This document shows, one piece after another, positions 1-7,241 of a DNA stretch of 45,835 bases. The notes below the pieces were generated by a model, which saw only the letters and a program-made list of their open reading frames with translations, did not search any database and had not been told where the DNA came from. The stretch covers positions 1-45,835 of the forward strand of contig JADLFG010000018.1 of assembly GCA_020845695.1 (NCBI GenBank), read 5' to 3'. Made by a program: the position numbers and the translations under genes. The first letter of the stretch is position 1; the number at the start of each line of letters is the position of its first letter. This DNA is from Thermoleophilia bacterium. Its GTDB lineage: Bacteria > Actinomycetota > Thermoleophilia > Gaiellales > Gaiellaceae.

Positions 1-13
1 GCATGGTGATCCT

Positions 14-62
14 CCTGGGCAGGGATGTTGGGCGTCGACACCCCAGATCGTCCCTGCCCAGG
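14..62. repeat. Perfect 12-bp inverted repeat (hairpin)
   Basis: CCTGGGCAGGGA at 14-25 is the exact reverse complement of 51-62, with a 25-nt loop that contains a further short GGG/CCC pairing. It could be a transcript-end hairpin of a gene left of the window or the end of a mobile sequence. No T-tract follows, so a classical terminator is not shown. Confidence 0.55.
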
Positions 63-165
63 CGGACATCGCCTCGCCACAGAAGCGCTCGCCGCACCAA
101 CCTACTGAAAGATCCGGGCTAGCCGGCGCCGCGCGACAGGGCCGGGCAACGCGGGGAGGGTGAGT

Positions 166-187
166 AGGGCGGGACCTGTCCCGCCCT
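166..187. repeat. GGGCGGGAC palindrome, copy 1
   Basis: Arms AGGGCGGGAC and GTCCCGCCCT (10 bp, perfect) surround a 2-nt centre. Two half copies follow at about 191-199 and 204-218. Member of a family also seen at 330, 501, 18607, 18680, 18752 and 18854. Confidence 0.6.
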
Positions 188-245
188 GAACCTGTCCCGC
201 CGTGGACGTGTTCCGCCCTGGTCGATGCGAGCGCCGGGAGGCGGG

Positions 246-323
246 GGCGGTTGTTGGGCCGGGCAGGTTCGGCCGCTACATCGTTGGTCGCGGCCGGTGC
301 GGGCCGGCGGTGTCGGCCGGGGC
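246..323. repeat. 78-bp direct repeat, first copy
   Basis: Identical by eye to 377-454 (period 131 bp). A third, diverged copy of its right part and the following palindrome runs from about 456 to 516 and matches 287-347. Confidence 0.6.
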
Positions 324-329
324 TTGTGG

Positions 330-349
330 GGGCGGGACGTGTCCCGCCC
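330..349. repeat. GGGCGGGAC palindrome, copy 2
   Basis: Arms GGGCGGGAC and GTCCCGCCC around a 2-nt centre, lying between the two 78-bp repeats. Confidence 0.6.
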
Positions 350-376
350 GGGCCGACGCGGGCGTGGGGATGCGGC

Positions 377-454
377 GGCGGTTGTTGGGCCGGGCAGGTT
401 CGGCCGCTACATCGTTGGTCGCGGCCGGTGCGGGCCGGCGGTGTCGGCCGGGGC
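377..454. repeat. 78-bp direct repeat, second copy
   Basis: Exact copy of 246-323 on the same strand, so the duplication is probably recent or kept uniform. Confidence 0.6.
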
Positions 455-500
455 CGTCGCGGCCGGTGCGGGCTGGTGGTGTCGGCCGGGGCTCGTGGGG

Positions 501-516
501 GCGGGACGTGTCCCGC
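501..516. repeat. GGGCGGGAC palindrome, copy 3 (short)
   Basis: Arms GCGGGAC and GTCCCGC. The outermost base pairs of the family are lost on the right side. Confidence 0.5.
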
Positions 517-643
517 ACTGATCGATTGGGGCAGCGGGAAACGGGACGGGTTGCGGGCCGGGCGGGTCCGGCCTCCTACCTCAACCGTCGCGCCCCTGCC
601 GGCCGGCGGTTTCCGGTCGAACATCTCGAGAGGCCGCGCCAGC

Positions 644-1285
644 TCACGAGCCGCGGCCGATCCACTCCTCGCCGCCCTCGTAGACCTCTTTCTTCCAGAG
701 CGGCACGGTCTCCTTGAGCGTGTCGATCGCCTCGGCGCAGGCGGTGAGCGCCGCCGCTCGATGCGGGGCGGAGACGGCGATCGCGACGCTCGTCTCGCCG
801 ATGTCGACGCGGCCGATCCGGTGGGTGATCGCGATCCGGCAGAGGTCGTGGCGGCTGCGCAGGTCGGCGGCGATACGCTCCATTTCCTGCTCGGCCATGC
901 CCTCGTAGGCCTCGTACTCGAGGTACTGGACCGTGCGGCCGCGGGACTGGACGCGCGTCGTGCCCACGAACGTTGCGATCGCCCCCGCCCGCGGGTCGGC
1001 GGCCGCGGCGACGACGGCGGCAAGGTCGATCGGGTCGGCGGTGAGGCGGAACGAGCCGCCGGAGACCGGCGGGATCAGCGCGAGCTCGTCGCCGTCGGTG
1101 AGCTCTCGCCCGGGCGGCACGTACTCGCGGTTGAGAGCGTAGAGGATGCCCGGAGGCTCGGACCCGAGCTCGGGCAGCGCGGCCCAGACGTCGGCGGCGC
1201 GGCTGCCGGCGGGGAGCTCGAGCTCGCGCTCCGGCGCTCCCGCGCGCTCGCGCAGCGCCGCGAACAGCCTGACCCGGACCCGCAT
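644..1285 (-). CDS. moaX: Fused molybdopterin synthase (MoaD-MoaE)
   Basis: This 213-residue protein joins the two halves of molybdopterin synthase, which adds the dithiolene sulfurs to precursor Z (cPMP) in molybdenum cofactor synthesis. Residues 1-77 are a ubiquitin-fold MoaD that ends in the diagnostic Gly76-Gly77. Residues 78-213 are MoaE, with the conserved lysine-rich stretch VPLWKKE near the C-terminus. MoaD must expose its terminal Gly to be thiocarboxylated, so the fusion needs cleavage after Gly77. Such processing is known for mycobacterial MoaX, also at a Gly-Ser step, and here the next residue is Ser78. The ATG start is supported by a -10 box 6 nt upstream (leaderless). No other moa gene is nearby. 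Confidence 0.9.
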   Translation of the reverse strand: MRVRVRLFAALRERAGAPERELELPAGSRAADVWAALPELGSEPPGILYALNREYVPPGRELTDGDELALIPPVSGGSFRLTADPIDLAAVVAAAADPRAGAIATFVGTTRVQSRGRTVQYLEYEAYEGMAEQEMERIAADLRSRHDLCRIAITHRIGRVDIGETSVAIAVSAPHRAAALTACAEAIDTLKETVPLWKKEVYEGGEEWIGRGS

Positions 1286-1291
1286 GCGTCA

Positions 1292-1297
1292 AGCCTA
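1292..1297 (-). promoter_or_regulatory. -10 box for moaX
   Basis: TAGGCT on the minus strand ends 6 nt before the ATG, so transcription would begin at or beside the start codon. There is no Shine-Dalgarno sequence. Confidence 0.6.
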
Positions 1298-1325
1298 CCG
1301 CGGTGCTCCCGGGCGGTCGCGCCGT

Positions 1326-1847
1326 TCACCACCCGGACGCCGCGAGCACCTCGAGGGCGACCGTCCGTGCCGGGCGCCCGCCGTTGTCGACGGTTGCGTC
1401 TGCAACCGGCATCGGCGCGGCCGCGCCCCGGCGGGCCTCAGCGAGATGCTCCGCGAGCTCCCGGCCCGTGTCGCGCTGCCGCAGGCGCTCCTCGACCAGG
1501 CGCAGCGGGGCGCGCAGCTCGACGACGGCGAGCTCGACCTCGGGGAGGGCGGCCCGCAGCGCGGGGACGTGAGCGGGCTCGCGGATGTCGCGGGCGAGAA
1601 CGAGCCGCTCGATCCCCGCACCCCGGAACGTCCCCCACGCGGCCGTGAGGTTGCGTACGAGAATCTCGTGCACGGTGGGAGCCGCCGGCCGCCGGGGTCG
1701 GCACCAGGCGAGCCAGTCGAGGTCGACGAGGGCGTACGACTCACTCTGCTCCTCGAGCAGCTCCCCGAGCTCGAGCAGGATCCGCGTCTTGCCGGAGCCG
1801 ACGGTGCCGGAGAGGAGTATCGCTCTCGCCTGGGAGCTCTCCGGCAC
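1326..1847 (-). CDS. P-loop nucleoside/shikimate-kinase-like ATPase
   Basis: A 173-residue single-domain protein with Walker A GTVGSGKT at residues 14-21, followed by LVDLDWLAW, where an acidic residue could take part in catalysis, and a later arginine-rich lid-like region (RLVEERLRQRD). Size and layout fit the AAA_33/cytidylate-kinase-like group of small P-loop kinases. The substrate cannot be read from sequence. GTG start, with a -10 box 6 nt upstream. It is divergent from the ABC exporter, with a 52-bp intergenic space that holds both promoters. The C-terminus ends about 30 bp from the moaX promoter. Confidence 0.65.
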   Translation of the reverse strand: MPESSQARAILLSGTVGSGKTRILLELGELLEEQSESYALVDLDWLAWCRPRRPAAPTVHEILVRNLTAAWGTFRGAGIERLVLARDIREPAHVPALRAALPEVELAVVELRAPLRLVEERLRQRDTGRELAEHLAEARRGAAAPMPVADATVDNGGRPARTVALEVLAASGW

Positions 1848-1853
1848 CCGTGG

Positions 1854-1859
1854 AGCATA
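1854..1859 (-). promoter_or_regulatory. -10 box for the P-loop kinase
   Basis: TATGCT on the minus strand, 6 nt before the GTG start. This supports the start choice and a leaderless mRNA. Confidence 0.6.
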
Positions 1860-1883
1860 GGGCCTGGCCGCGCAGCCCGCCGG

Positions 1884-1889
1884 TACACT
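1884..1889 (+). promoter_or_regulatory. -10 box for the ABC exporter
   Basis: TACACT ends 10 nt before the GTG start of the ATPase gene, so the leader would be about 3 nt at most. Confidence 0.5.
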
Positions 1890-1899
1890 CGGCAGCCTC

Positions 1900-2865
1900 G
1901 TGGCTGCGATCGAGGTGGAGGGGCTCGAGAAGACCTACCCGAAGGGCGTGCGGGCGCTCGACGGGCTCGGTTTCGCGGTCTCGGAGGGCGAGGTGTACGG
2001 CCTGCTCGGGCCGAACGGCGCCGGCAAGTCGACGACCGTCAAGATCCTCGCGACGCTCTCGACGCCCGACGCGGGGACGGCGAGAGTGGCGGGCTACGAC
2101 GTCGCCCGGGAGGCGAGCGCCGTGCGGCGCTCGATCGGGTACGTGCCCCAGGCATCGGGCGTCGACGTGCACGCGACCGGGCGAGAGAACCTGCTGCTCC
2201 AGGGGCGGGTGCAGCGTGTCCCGCCGGCCGAGTTGCGCCGCCGCATGGACGAGTTGCTCGTGACGTTCGGGCTCGCCGAATTCGCCGACCGGATCGTCCG
2301 CACCTACTCCGGCGGAATGAAGCGCCGGCTCGACGAGGCGATGGGGCTCGTGCACCGGCCGGTCGTCCTCTTCCTGGACGAGCCAACCACCGGCCTCGAC
2401 CCGGAGGCGCGCGCGGCGATGTGGGAGGAGCTCGAGCGGCTTGCGGGCGAGGAACGGCTCACGATCCTGCTCACCACGCACTACCTCGAGGAGGCCGATC
2501 GGCTCGCGAAGCGGGTCGCGATCGTCAGCCGCGGCCGGGTCGCCGTCGAGGGCTCACCGGACGGGCTGAAGCGCCGTCTCTCCGGCGACGCCGTGACGGT
2601 CGAGCTCGCCGGCGGGGACGTGGCGGCCGCGGCCGTCGTGGTCGAGCGGCTGGGAGCGGTCGAGGAGACGGTCGTCGACGGGCGTCACCTGCGCGCGCGG
2701 GTCGAGCACGGCGCCCAGGCCGTACCGGGGATCCTCTCCGCGCTCGAAGCGAACGGGATCGCCGTCGCCTCGGTCACGGTCGCGCGGCCGTCCCTCGACG
2801 ACGTCTACTTGCACGTGACCGGGCGGGACTTCCGCGCCGAGGACGCGGCCGGGGGTGCTTCGTGA
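1900..2865 (+). CDS. ABC transporter ATP-binding protein, DrrA-like
   Basis: The 321-residue ATPase of a drug or lipid exporter. Walker A GPNGAGKST is at residues 38-46, the Q-loop YVPQA near 81-85, the signature SGGMKRR at 137-143 and Walker B LFLDEPTTGLD at 157-167, followed by the switch His in LLTTHYLEEADR. The C-terminal region of about 100 residues after the nucleotide-binding domain is typical of the daunorubicin-resistance (DrrA/CcmA) family, which pairs with a six-helix ABC-2 permease. The next gene is that permease, and the two overlap by GTGA, so translation is coupled. The signature is followed by DEAM where many homologues have DLAM or DIAR. The transported substrate is unknown. 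Confidence 0.9.
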   Translation: MAAIEVEGLEKTYPKGVRALDGLGFAVSEGEVYGLLGPNGAGKSTTVKILATLSTPDAGTARVAGYDVAREASAVRRSIGYVPQASGVDVHATGRENLLLQGRVQRVPPAELRRRMDELLVTFGLAEFADRIVRTYSGGMKRRLDEAMGLVHRPVVLFLDEPTTGLDPEARAAMWEELERLAGEERLTILLTTHYLEEADRLAKRVAIVSRGRVAVEGSPDGLKRRLSGDAVTVELAGGDVAAAAVVVERLGAVEETVVDGRHLRARVEHGAQAVPGILSALEANGIAVASVTVARPSLDDVYLHVTGRDFRAEDAAGGAS

Positions 2866-3638
2866 AAGCGGCGGTACAGGACACGCTGGCGATGCTCGTC
2901 CGCCATCAGCGCAACTTCCTCCGTCAGCCGATCTGGCTCGTGTTCGCGCTCACGCAGCCGATGTTCTGGCTGCTCCTGTACAGCCAGCTCTTCCGCCGGA
3001 TCGTCGACCTGCCCGGCTTCGCCACCGACTCCTACGTGCAGTTTCTGACGCCGGGGGTGGTCGTGATGACCGCGTTCTTCGGCGCGGTCTGGTCGGGAAT
3101 GGCGATGATCGACGATCTCGATCGCGGCGTCGTACCTCGCTTTCTCGCGACGCGCGTGCATCCGGGGTCGCTGATCGTCTCCCAGGTGCTGCACGCGGCC
3201 GTGATCTCCGTCGCGCAGTCCGTGATCATCCTGGGCACGGCCTGGCTGCTCGGGGCGCGAGTCGAGCGGGGTATCGCGGGCTGGGTCGTGATCGTCCTCG
3301 TCGCCGCGCTGGTCGCCGCCGGTTTCGCCGGCCTCTCGCACGGGATTGCTCTGATCGTCAGGCGCGAGGAGTCGCTGATCGGGATTCTGAACTTCTTCGG
3401 CCTCCCCCTGACGTTCGTCTCAGCGATCTTGATCGCTGAGACGCTGATGCCGGGCTGGATGCGCTGGGTGGCTCGTTTCAACCCGGTCAACTGGGGCGTG
3501 GTCGCGGCCCGCGAGATGTCGAGCCTCGCCACGGACTGGGCCCGGGTAGGTGTCTACACGGCGCTCCTCTTCGGGTTCGTCGCGGTCGCGAGCGCCCTCG
3601 CCACGCGGGCGTTCGGCGTCTACCGCCGGACGCTGTAG
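2862..3638 (+). CDS. ABC-2 type permease, DrrB-like
   Basis: A 258-residue membrane protein. An N-terminal amphipathic stretch (LVRHQRNFLRQP) is followed by about six hydrophobic segments (WLVFALTQPMFWLLLYSQLF near residue 25, then near 65, 105, 135, 175 and 230). The pattern and length match ABC-2 permeases of the DrrB/NodJ group, including the PVNWGVVAAREM motif before the last helix. It starts at a GTG overlapping the ATPase stop codon, so it is the partner of that ATPase in a two-gene exporter operon. Confidence 0.88.
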   Translation: MKAAVQDTLAMLVRHQRNFLRQPIWLVFALTQPMFWLLLYSQLFRRIVDLPGFATDSYVQFLTPGVVVMTAFFGAVWSGMAMIDDLDRGVVPRFLATRVHPGSLIVSQVLHAAVISVAQSVIILGTAWLLGARVERGIAGWVVIVLVAALVAAGFAGLSHGIALIVRREESLIGILNFFGLPLTFVSAILIAETLMPGWMRWVARFNPVNWGVVAAREMSSLATDWARVGVYTALLFGFVAVASALATRAFGVYRRTL

Positions 3639-3705
3639 CGGCGGACCCCGGCCGGCCCTCGCGCGAGGCACCGGTCTCCCGGGGACATGCCCGCGCCCTC
3701 CGCCA

Positions 3706-3732
3706 GGGGGTCAGACCCCCGGGTCTGACCCC
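3706..3732. repeat. GGGGTCAGACCCC palindrome pair
   Basis: Two back-to-back 13-bp units, GGGGTCAGACCCC and an opposite-facing GGGTCTGACCCC, lie between the permease gene and the acyl-CoA carboxylase alpha gene. First of six sites of this family in the window. Confidence 0.7.
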
Positions 3733-3802
3733 GAGCCGAACCGAGCGGTAGAACCCGCTCGCGAAGCCAATATCTCACCGAGAACCACGTCAGTCCGTAT
3801 CA

Positions 3803-3829
3803 AGGGGTCAGACCCCGGGGTCTGACCCT
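3803..3829. repeat. GGGGTCAGACCCC palindrome pair overlapping a CDS end
   Basis: Two abutting units of opposite orientation form a perfect 26-bp palindrome core. Its left unit contains the TGA stop codon of the acyl-CoA carboxylase alpha gene, and the last residues GSDPGV of that protein are encoded by the repeat. Confidence 0.75.
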
Positions 3830-5607
3830 GCCGGGCTCCTGCCGGGGCCGCCGTCCGGGGAGACGACGCAGATCACCTGGCCGGTCCTCACGGCCTCGCC
3901 GGCCCTGACCGAGAGGCCGGTGACGAGCCCCGTGCGGTGTGCGGTCAGCTCGTTCTCCATCTTCATGGCCTCGATCACGCAGATCACCTGGCCCTCGATC
4001 ACCGTATCGCCGTCCGAGACCTCGACGGCCAGCACCGTGCCCTGCATCGGGCTCACCACCGCCTCGCTGGTCGCCCCCGTCGTGCCGGTCGACGCTCGCT
4101 CCCGCCGGCGCCGCGCGAGCTCCGCGAACGCCGGCTCGGGGACGTGCAGGCGTACCCGGAAGCGGCGGCCGTCAACCTCCGCGACCACGACCCGGTCGCG
4201 GGTGCGGCCCGGCTCGGCCACGGCGGGGACGCCTCCTGCCGCGAGCTCGCGCGCCCGCTCCGCGATCTCCTTACTCTCGACGAGCCCTCGGCACGTCGCG
4301 CCCTCGACGAAGTGCGGGTGCGAGAGCAGCGCGCGATGGAACCCGACCAGGGTCGACACGCCCTCGATCGCGTACTCCGAGAGCGCTCGCAGCATCCGTC
4401 GCCGGGCTCGCTCCCGGTCGCGGTCCCACACGATCAGCTTCGCGATCAACGGGTCGTAGAGCCCGATCACCTCGGCCCCCTCGACAACGCCCGAGTCGAC
4501 GCGCACGCCCGGCCCCGCCGGCTCCCGGTAGCGCGTGATCACCCCCGGCGTCGGCAGGAAGCCGCTCGAGGGGTCCTCGGCGTTGATGCGGCACTCGATC
4601 GCGTGTCCCGCGACGCGCACCTCCTCCTGGGCGAACGAGAGCGGCTCGCCGGCGGCGATCCGGACCTGCTCGCGGACGAGATCGACGCCGGTCACCATCT
4701 CCGTGACCGTGTGCTCGACCTGGATCCTCGTGTTCATCTCGAGGAAGAAGTAGTTACCGGCTGGGTCGAGCAGGCCCTCGATCGTCCCGGCGGAGCGGTA
4801 GCCCGCGGCCCGGGCCGCGTCAACGGCGACCCTCCCGATCCGCTCGCGCAACTCGGCAGAGACCGCCGGCGACGGGCTCTCCTCGATCAGTTTCTGGTGG
4901 CGGCGCTGGATCGTGCAGTCGCGCTCGCCGAGGTGCAGCACCGTGCCGTGTGCGTCCGCGAGCACCTGCACCTCGACGTGCCGGGGATCCTCGATGTACT
5001 TCTCCACGTACACCGTGGGGTCGGAGAAGTACGCTTCGCCCTCCCGCCGTGCGGACTGGAACGCTCGCTCGGCCTCGGCAGCATCGCTCACGACCTTGAA
5101 GCCCTTCCCGCCACCGCCGGCCGCCGCCTTGATCGCGATCGGCCAGCCGTACTCGTCGCCAAGTCGGGCTACGTCCTCGGCGGCCTCGACCGGCTCGGTC
5201 GTGCCCGGCACGATCGGGACGCCCGCGGCGCGCATCAGCTCCCGTGCCGCCACCTTCGAGCCCATCAGCTCGATCGCCTCCGGGGGCGGCCCGATCCAGA
5301 CGAGTCCCGCCTGTTCGACCGCCCGGGCAAAGCGGGCGTTCTCCGCCAGGAAGCCGTAGCCCGGGTGGATCGCCTCCGCCCCGGCCGTGATCGCCGTCTC
5401 GATCAGCCGCTCCTGGACGAGGTAGCTCTCCGCGGCCGGCCCCGGGCCGACCAGATACGCCTCGTCCGCGGCCCCCACGTGCAGCGAGGCGCGGTCCGCC
5501 TCCGAGTAGACGGCGACGCTCGCGATGTCGAGCTCGCGCAGCGTCCGGAACACCCGGATCGCGATCTCGCCCCGGTTCGCGACGAGAACTTTCCTGAACA
5601 GAGACAC
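3808..5607 (-). CDS. Acyl-CoA carboxylase alpha: biotin carboxylase + BCCP
   Basis: This 599-residue chain carries out the ATP-dependent carboxylation of biotin for acetyl- or propionyl-CoA carboxylase. The biotin carboxylase domain begins KVLVANRGEIAIR (residues 6-18). The ATP-grasp glycine loop AAGGGGKGF is near residue 165 and the catalytic stretch FLEMNTRIQVEHTVTE near 290. The C-terminal biotinyl domain has EAMKMEN at 546-552, with Lys549 the predicted biotin site. The usual biotinyl domain ends near VVSPD; the last 14 residues are an added tail partly encoded by a dispersed palindrome. GTG start. Only 23 bp separate it from the divergent pgsA gene. A likely partner is the carboxyltransferase 6 kb away. 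Confidence 0.93.
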   Translation of the reverse strand: MSLFRKVLVANRGEIAIRVFRTLRELDIASVAVYSEADRASLHVGAADEAYLVGPGPAAESYLVQERLIETAITAGAEAIHPGYGFLAENARFARAVEQAGLVWIGPPPEAIELMGSKVAARELMRAAGVPIVPGTTEPVEAAEDVARLGDEYGWPIAIKAAAGGGGKGFKVVSDAAEAERAFQSARREGEAYFSDPTVYVEKYIEDPRHVEVQVLADAHGTVLHLGERDCTIQRRHQKLIEESPSPAVSAELRERIGRVAVDAARAAGYRSAGTIEGLLDPAGNYFFLEMNTRIQVEHTVTEMVTGVDLVREQVRIAAGEPLSFAQEEVRVAGHAIECRINAEDPSSGFLPTPGVITRYREPAGPGVRVDSGVVEGAEVIGLYDPLIAKLIVWDRDRERARRRMLRALSEYAIEGVSTLVGFHRALLSHPHFVEGATCRGLVESKEIAERARELAAGGVPAVAEPGRTRDRVVVAEVDGRRFRVRLHVPEPAFAELARRRRERASTGTTGATSEAVVSPMQGTVLAVEVSDGDTVIEGQVICVIEAMKMENELTAHRTGLVTGLSVRAGEAVRTGQVICVVSPDGGPGRSPAGSDPGV

Positions 5608-5616
5608 GGCCGGGCG

Positions 5617-5622
5617 TATTCT
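5617..5622 (+). promoter_or_regulatory. -10 box for pgsA
   Basis: TATTCT ends 8 nt before the ATG. On the opposite strand the same bases give AGAATA, with CAGAAT placed 10 nt before the GTG of the carboxylase gene. Two divergent starts therefore share a 23-bp intergenic space. Confidence 0.45.
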
Positions 5623-5630
5623 GATTGCTC

Positions 5631-6167
5631 ATGACCATCGCCGACCAACTAACTGTCGCCAGGGCCGTCTCGGTGCCGCTCGTCGTCGCGCTCTTCGCGC
5701 TCGACTTCGACGGCCACGCGTACTGGGGTACGGCGGTGTTCGGGGCGGCGATGCTGACCGACCAGGTCGATGGCTGGCTCGCTCGCCGGTCGGGAACGAG
5801 CACGGAGCTCGGCAAGGTCCTGGACCCGGTCGCCGACAAGGTGCTCGTGATGGCGGCGTTGATCGTGCTCGTGCCCGTCGTGCCCGCGTGGATGGTCGCG
5901 GTGATCGTCGCCCGCGAGTTCGTCGTCTCCGGCCTGCGCCTGGCGGCGCTCGAGCGCGGCGTTGTCGTCGCCGCCCGCGACCTCTCGAAGCTGAAGACCT
6001 GGGGGCAGTCGGTCGCGGTCGGTCTCGCCGGTCTCGCCGCCGGCGGCGCGATCTCGACCGACATCGCCTGGTGGGCGCTCCTCGTGGCCCTCGTCCTCAC
6101 CGTTGCCTCCGGGCTCGAGTACGCCTGGCACGCGCCTGGGCTCCTCCGTGGCCGCCAACCTGCGTAG
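5631..6167 (+). CDS. pgsA: CDP-diacylglycerol-glycerol-3-phosphate 3-phosphatidyltransferase
   Basis: A 178-residue membrane enzyme of phosphatidylglycerol synthesis. The CDP-alcohol phosphotransferase signature DG-x2-AR-x8-G-x3-D-x3-D is complete in DGWLARR...LGKVLDPVADK (about residues 46-68). Hydrophobic segments flank it, and AREFVVSGLRLAA follows, as expected for PgsA. The ATG was preferred to a TTG two codons upstream because of the -10 box position. The 3' end overlaps the next gene by 20 nt. Confidence 0.9.
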   Translation: MTIADQLTVARAVSVPLVVALFALDFDGHAYWGTAVFGAAMLTDQVDGWLARRSGTSTELGKVLDPVADKVLVMAALIVLVPVVPAWMVAVIVAREFVVSGLRLAALERGVVVAARDLSKLKTWGQSVAVGLAGLAAGGAISTDIAWWALLVALVLTVASGLEYAWHAPGLLRGRQPA

Positions 6168-7020
6168 CTTCGAGCGCCGCGACCGCGCGGCGCTGCTTGC
6201 GCTCTCGCGTCGCGCGCTGGCCCGGGAGGAGGAGCAGGTCGGCGCGCCGCTCTGGCTGACCGAGGAAGAGCTGGACGCGGAGCTCGGAGGTCTCGGCTAC
6301 CGGCCTGAGGAGACGCTCCGCGTTGTCGAGGAGGAGGGCGAGACGGCCGCGTTCGGCGGGATCGAGCTCGTCGACGGGGCGACTCTCGTCGGCCCGCTGG
6401 TCGCGCCGCGATTCCGCGGCCGCGCGTTCGGGCGCGCTCTGCTCGACGCGTCGATCGAGCTGGCGCGCGAGCGGGACGTGGAGCGGCTCGCGGCGGCGGT
6501 CGGAGCTCACAACATCGGCGGCAGGCTCCTGCTGGAGCGGGCCGGGTTCCGGCTGCGCGGCGGGTTCCAGGCGGTGTACCGGATCATCCCGGGTCAGCAC
6601 CGGCCGGCTGCCGGTCCGACCGAGGGCGTCACGAGCAGGATGGCCGAGACTACTGACATGAGCCGGGTCCTCGCGCTCTGTGGCGAGTGCTTCGTCCCGA
6701 GCGACTCCGCCGAGGCGTCCTGGCGGCGTGCGGTCGAGCAGCGGCAGGTCAGGCTCGCCGAGCAGGAGGGCGAGCCAATCGCGCTCGTCCGCGTCGACTT
6801 CGCGAGCCGGCGCGTCTTCCACGGAGTCACGGCCGCCGCGCGGGCCCGCGGGATCGGCGGGTACGTACTCAGCGAGGCGCTCGAGGAGTACTGGCGCTTC
6901 CATCCGGGCACGTCGCTTCGCCTGACCGTCCCCGCCACCAACGTGGCGGCGAGCCGGATCTACCGGCGTCAGGGTCTCGTGCCCTGGCTGCTGCTCCAGG
7001 CGTTCGAGCTCTCGCTCTAG
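6148..7020 (+). CDS. Tandem GNAT N-acetyltransferase
   Basis: This 290-residue protein has two GNAT-like folds. The first has the acetyl-CoA loop APRFRGRAFGRALLDASIE (about residues 85-105), then HNIGGRLLLERAGFRLRGGF. The second has AARARGIGGYVLSEALEEYW near residue 235 and NVAASRIYRRQGLVPW near the end. The double architecture resembles mycothiol-synthase-type proteins, but nothing here identifies the substrate. The GTG start inside pgsA was chosen because the sequence upstream of AANLRSF is part of pgsA in another frame. It is probably translated from the pgsA mRNA. Confidence 0.75.
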   Translation: MAANLRSFERRDRAALLALSRRALAREEEQVGAPLWLTEEELDAELGGLGYRPEETLRVVEEEGETAAFGGIELVDGATLVGPLVAPRFRGRAFGRALLDASIELARERDVERLAAAVGAHNIGGRLLLERAGFRLRGGFQAVYRIIPGQHRPAAGPTEGVTSRMAETTDMSRVLALCGECFVPSDSAEASWRRAVEQRQVRLAEQEGEPIALVRVDFASRRVFHGVTAAARARGIGGYVLSEALEEYWRFHPGTSLRLTVPATNVAASRIYRRQGLVPWLLLQAFELSL

Positions 7021-7212
7021 CTACCCGGAGACGCGCCCCGGACCGAGGTCGAGCTCGCGGTCGAGCGCGTCCTCGAGGCCGTCGCGCCACCACGGGCTTC
7101 GCCCGCTCGCGGGCGCCAGCTTCGCGAGCGCACACTCGATCGCCGCGCGCTCGGCTGGCGTCGGCTCCGGGGTGATCTCGACTTCCATCGCTGCCGTCGG
7201 GGGTAAAGGCAT
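7021..7212 (-). CDS. Small protein, possible acyl-CoA carboxylase epsilon-like subunit
   Basis: 63 residues, or 55 if translation starts at the internal ATG at 7188. The core EITPEPTPAERAAIECALAKL followed by SPWWRDGLEDAL resembles the short PTxEELAAL...W pattern of actinobacterial acyl-CoA carboxylase epsilon subunits (AccE), which help bind the alpha chain to the beta chain. It sits between the alpha and beta carboxylase genes and on the same strand, but is not adjacent to either. A TATCGT box 12 nt upstream of the first ATG could be its promoter. Epsilon subunits are poorly conserved, so the call is tentative. Confidence 0.4.
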   Translation of the reverse strand: MPLPPTAAMEVEITPEPTPAERAAIECALAKLAPASGRSPWWRDGLEDALDRELDLGPGRVSG

Positions 7213-7241
7213 CCCGTTGGCGTGACGATACCGACCAGGTA

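Larger units (their letters stand above)
1..643. other. Gene-free GC-rich repeat region
   Basis: No convincing gene is visible. Open frames here are overlapping, rich in Gly/Arg/Ala and follow the repeats rather than any protein pattern. The stretch holds a 12-bp inverted repeat at its left end, three GGGCGGGAC-type palindromes plus two half copies (about 191-218), and a 78-bp direct duplication. It lies beyond the 3' end of the molybdopterin synthase gene. A similar repeat-rich stretch occurs at 18.6-18.9 kb. Confidence 0.6.

Noticed and set aside
251..1648. Long plus-strand open frame of 465 codons across moaX and the kinase
   Set aside because: Arg/Gly/Ala-rich antisense shadow typical of GC-rich DNA; the minus-strand genes have clear family motifs.
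3937..5634. 565-codon plus-strand frame antisense to the carboxylase alpha gene
   Set aside because: Shadow frame of a strongly supported biotin carboxylase gene.
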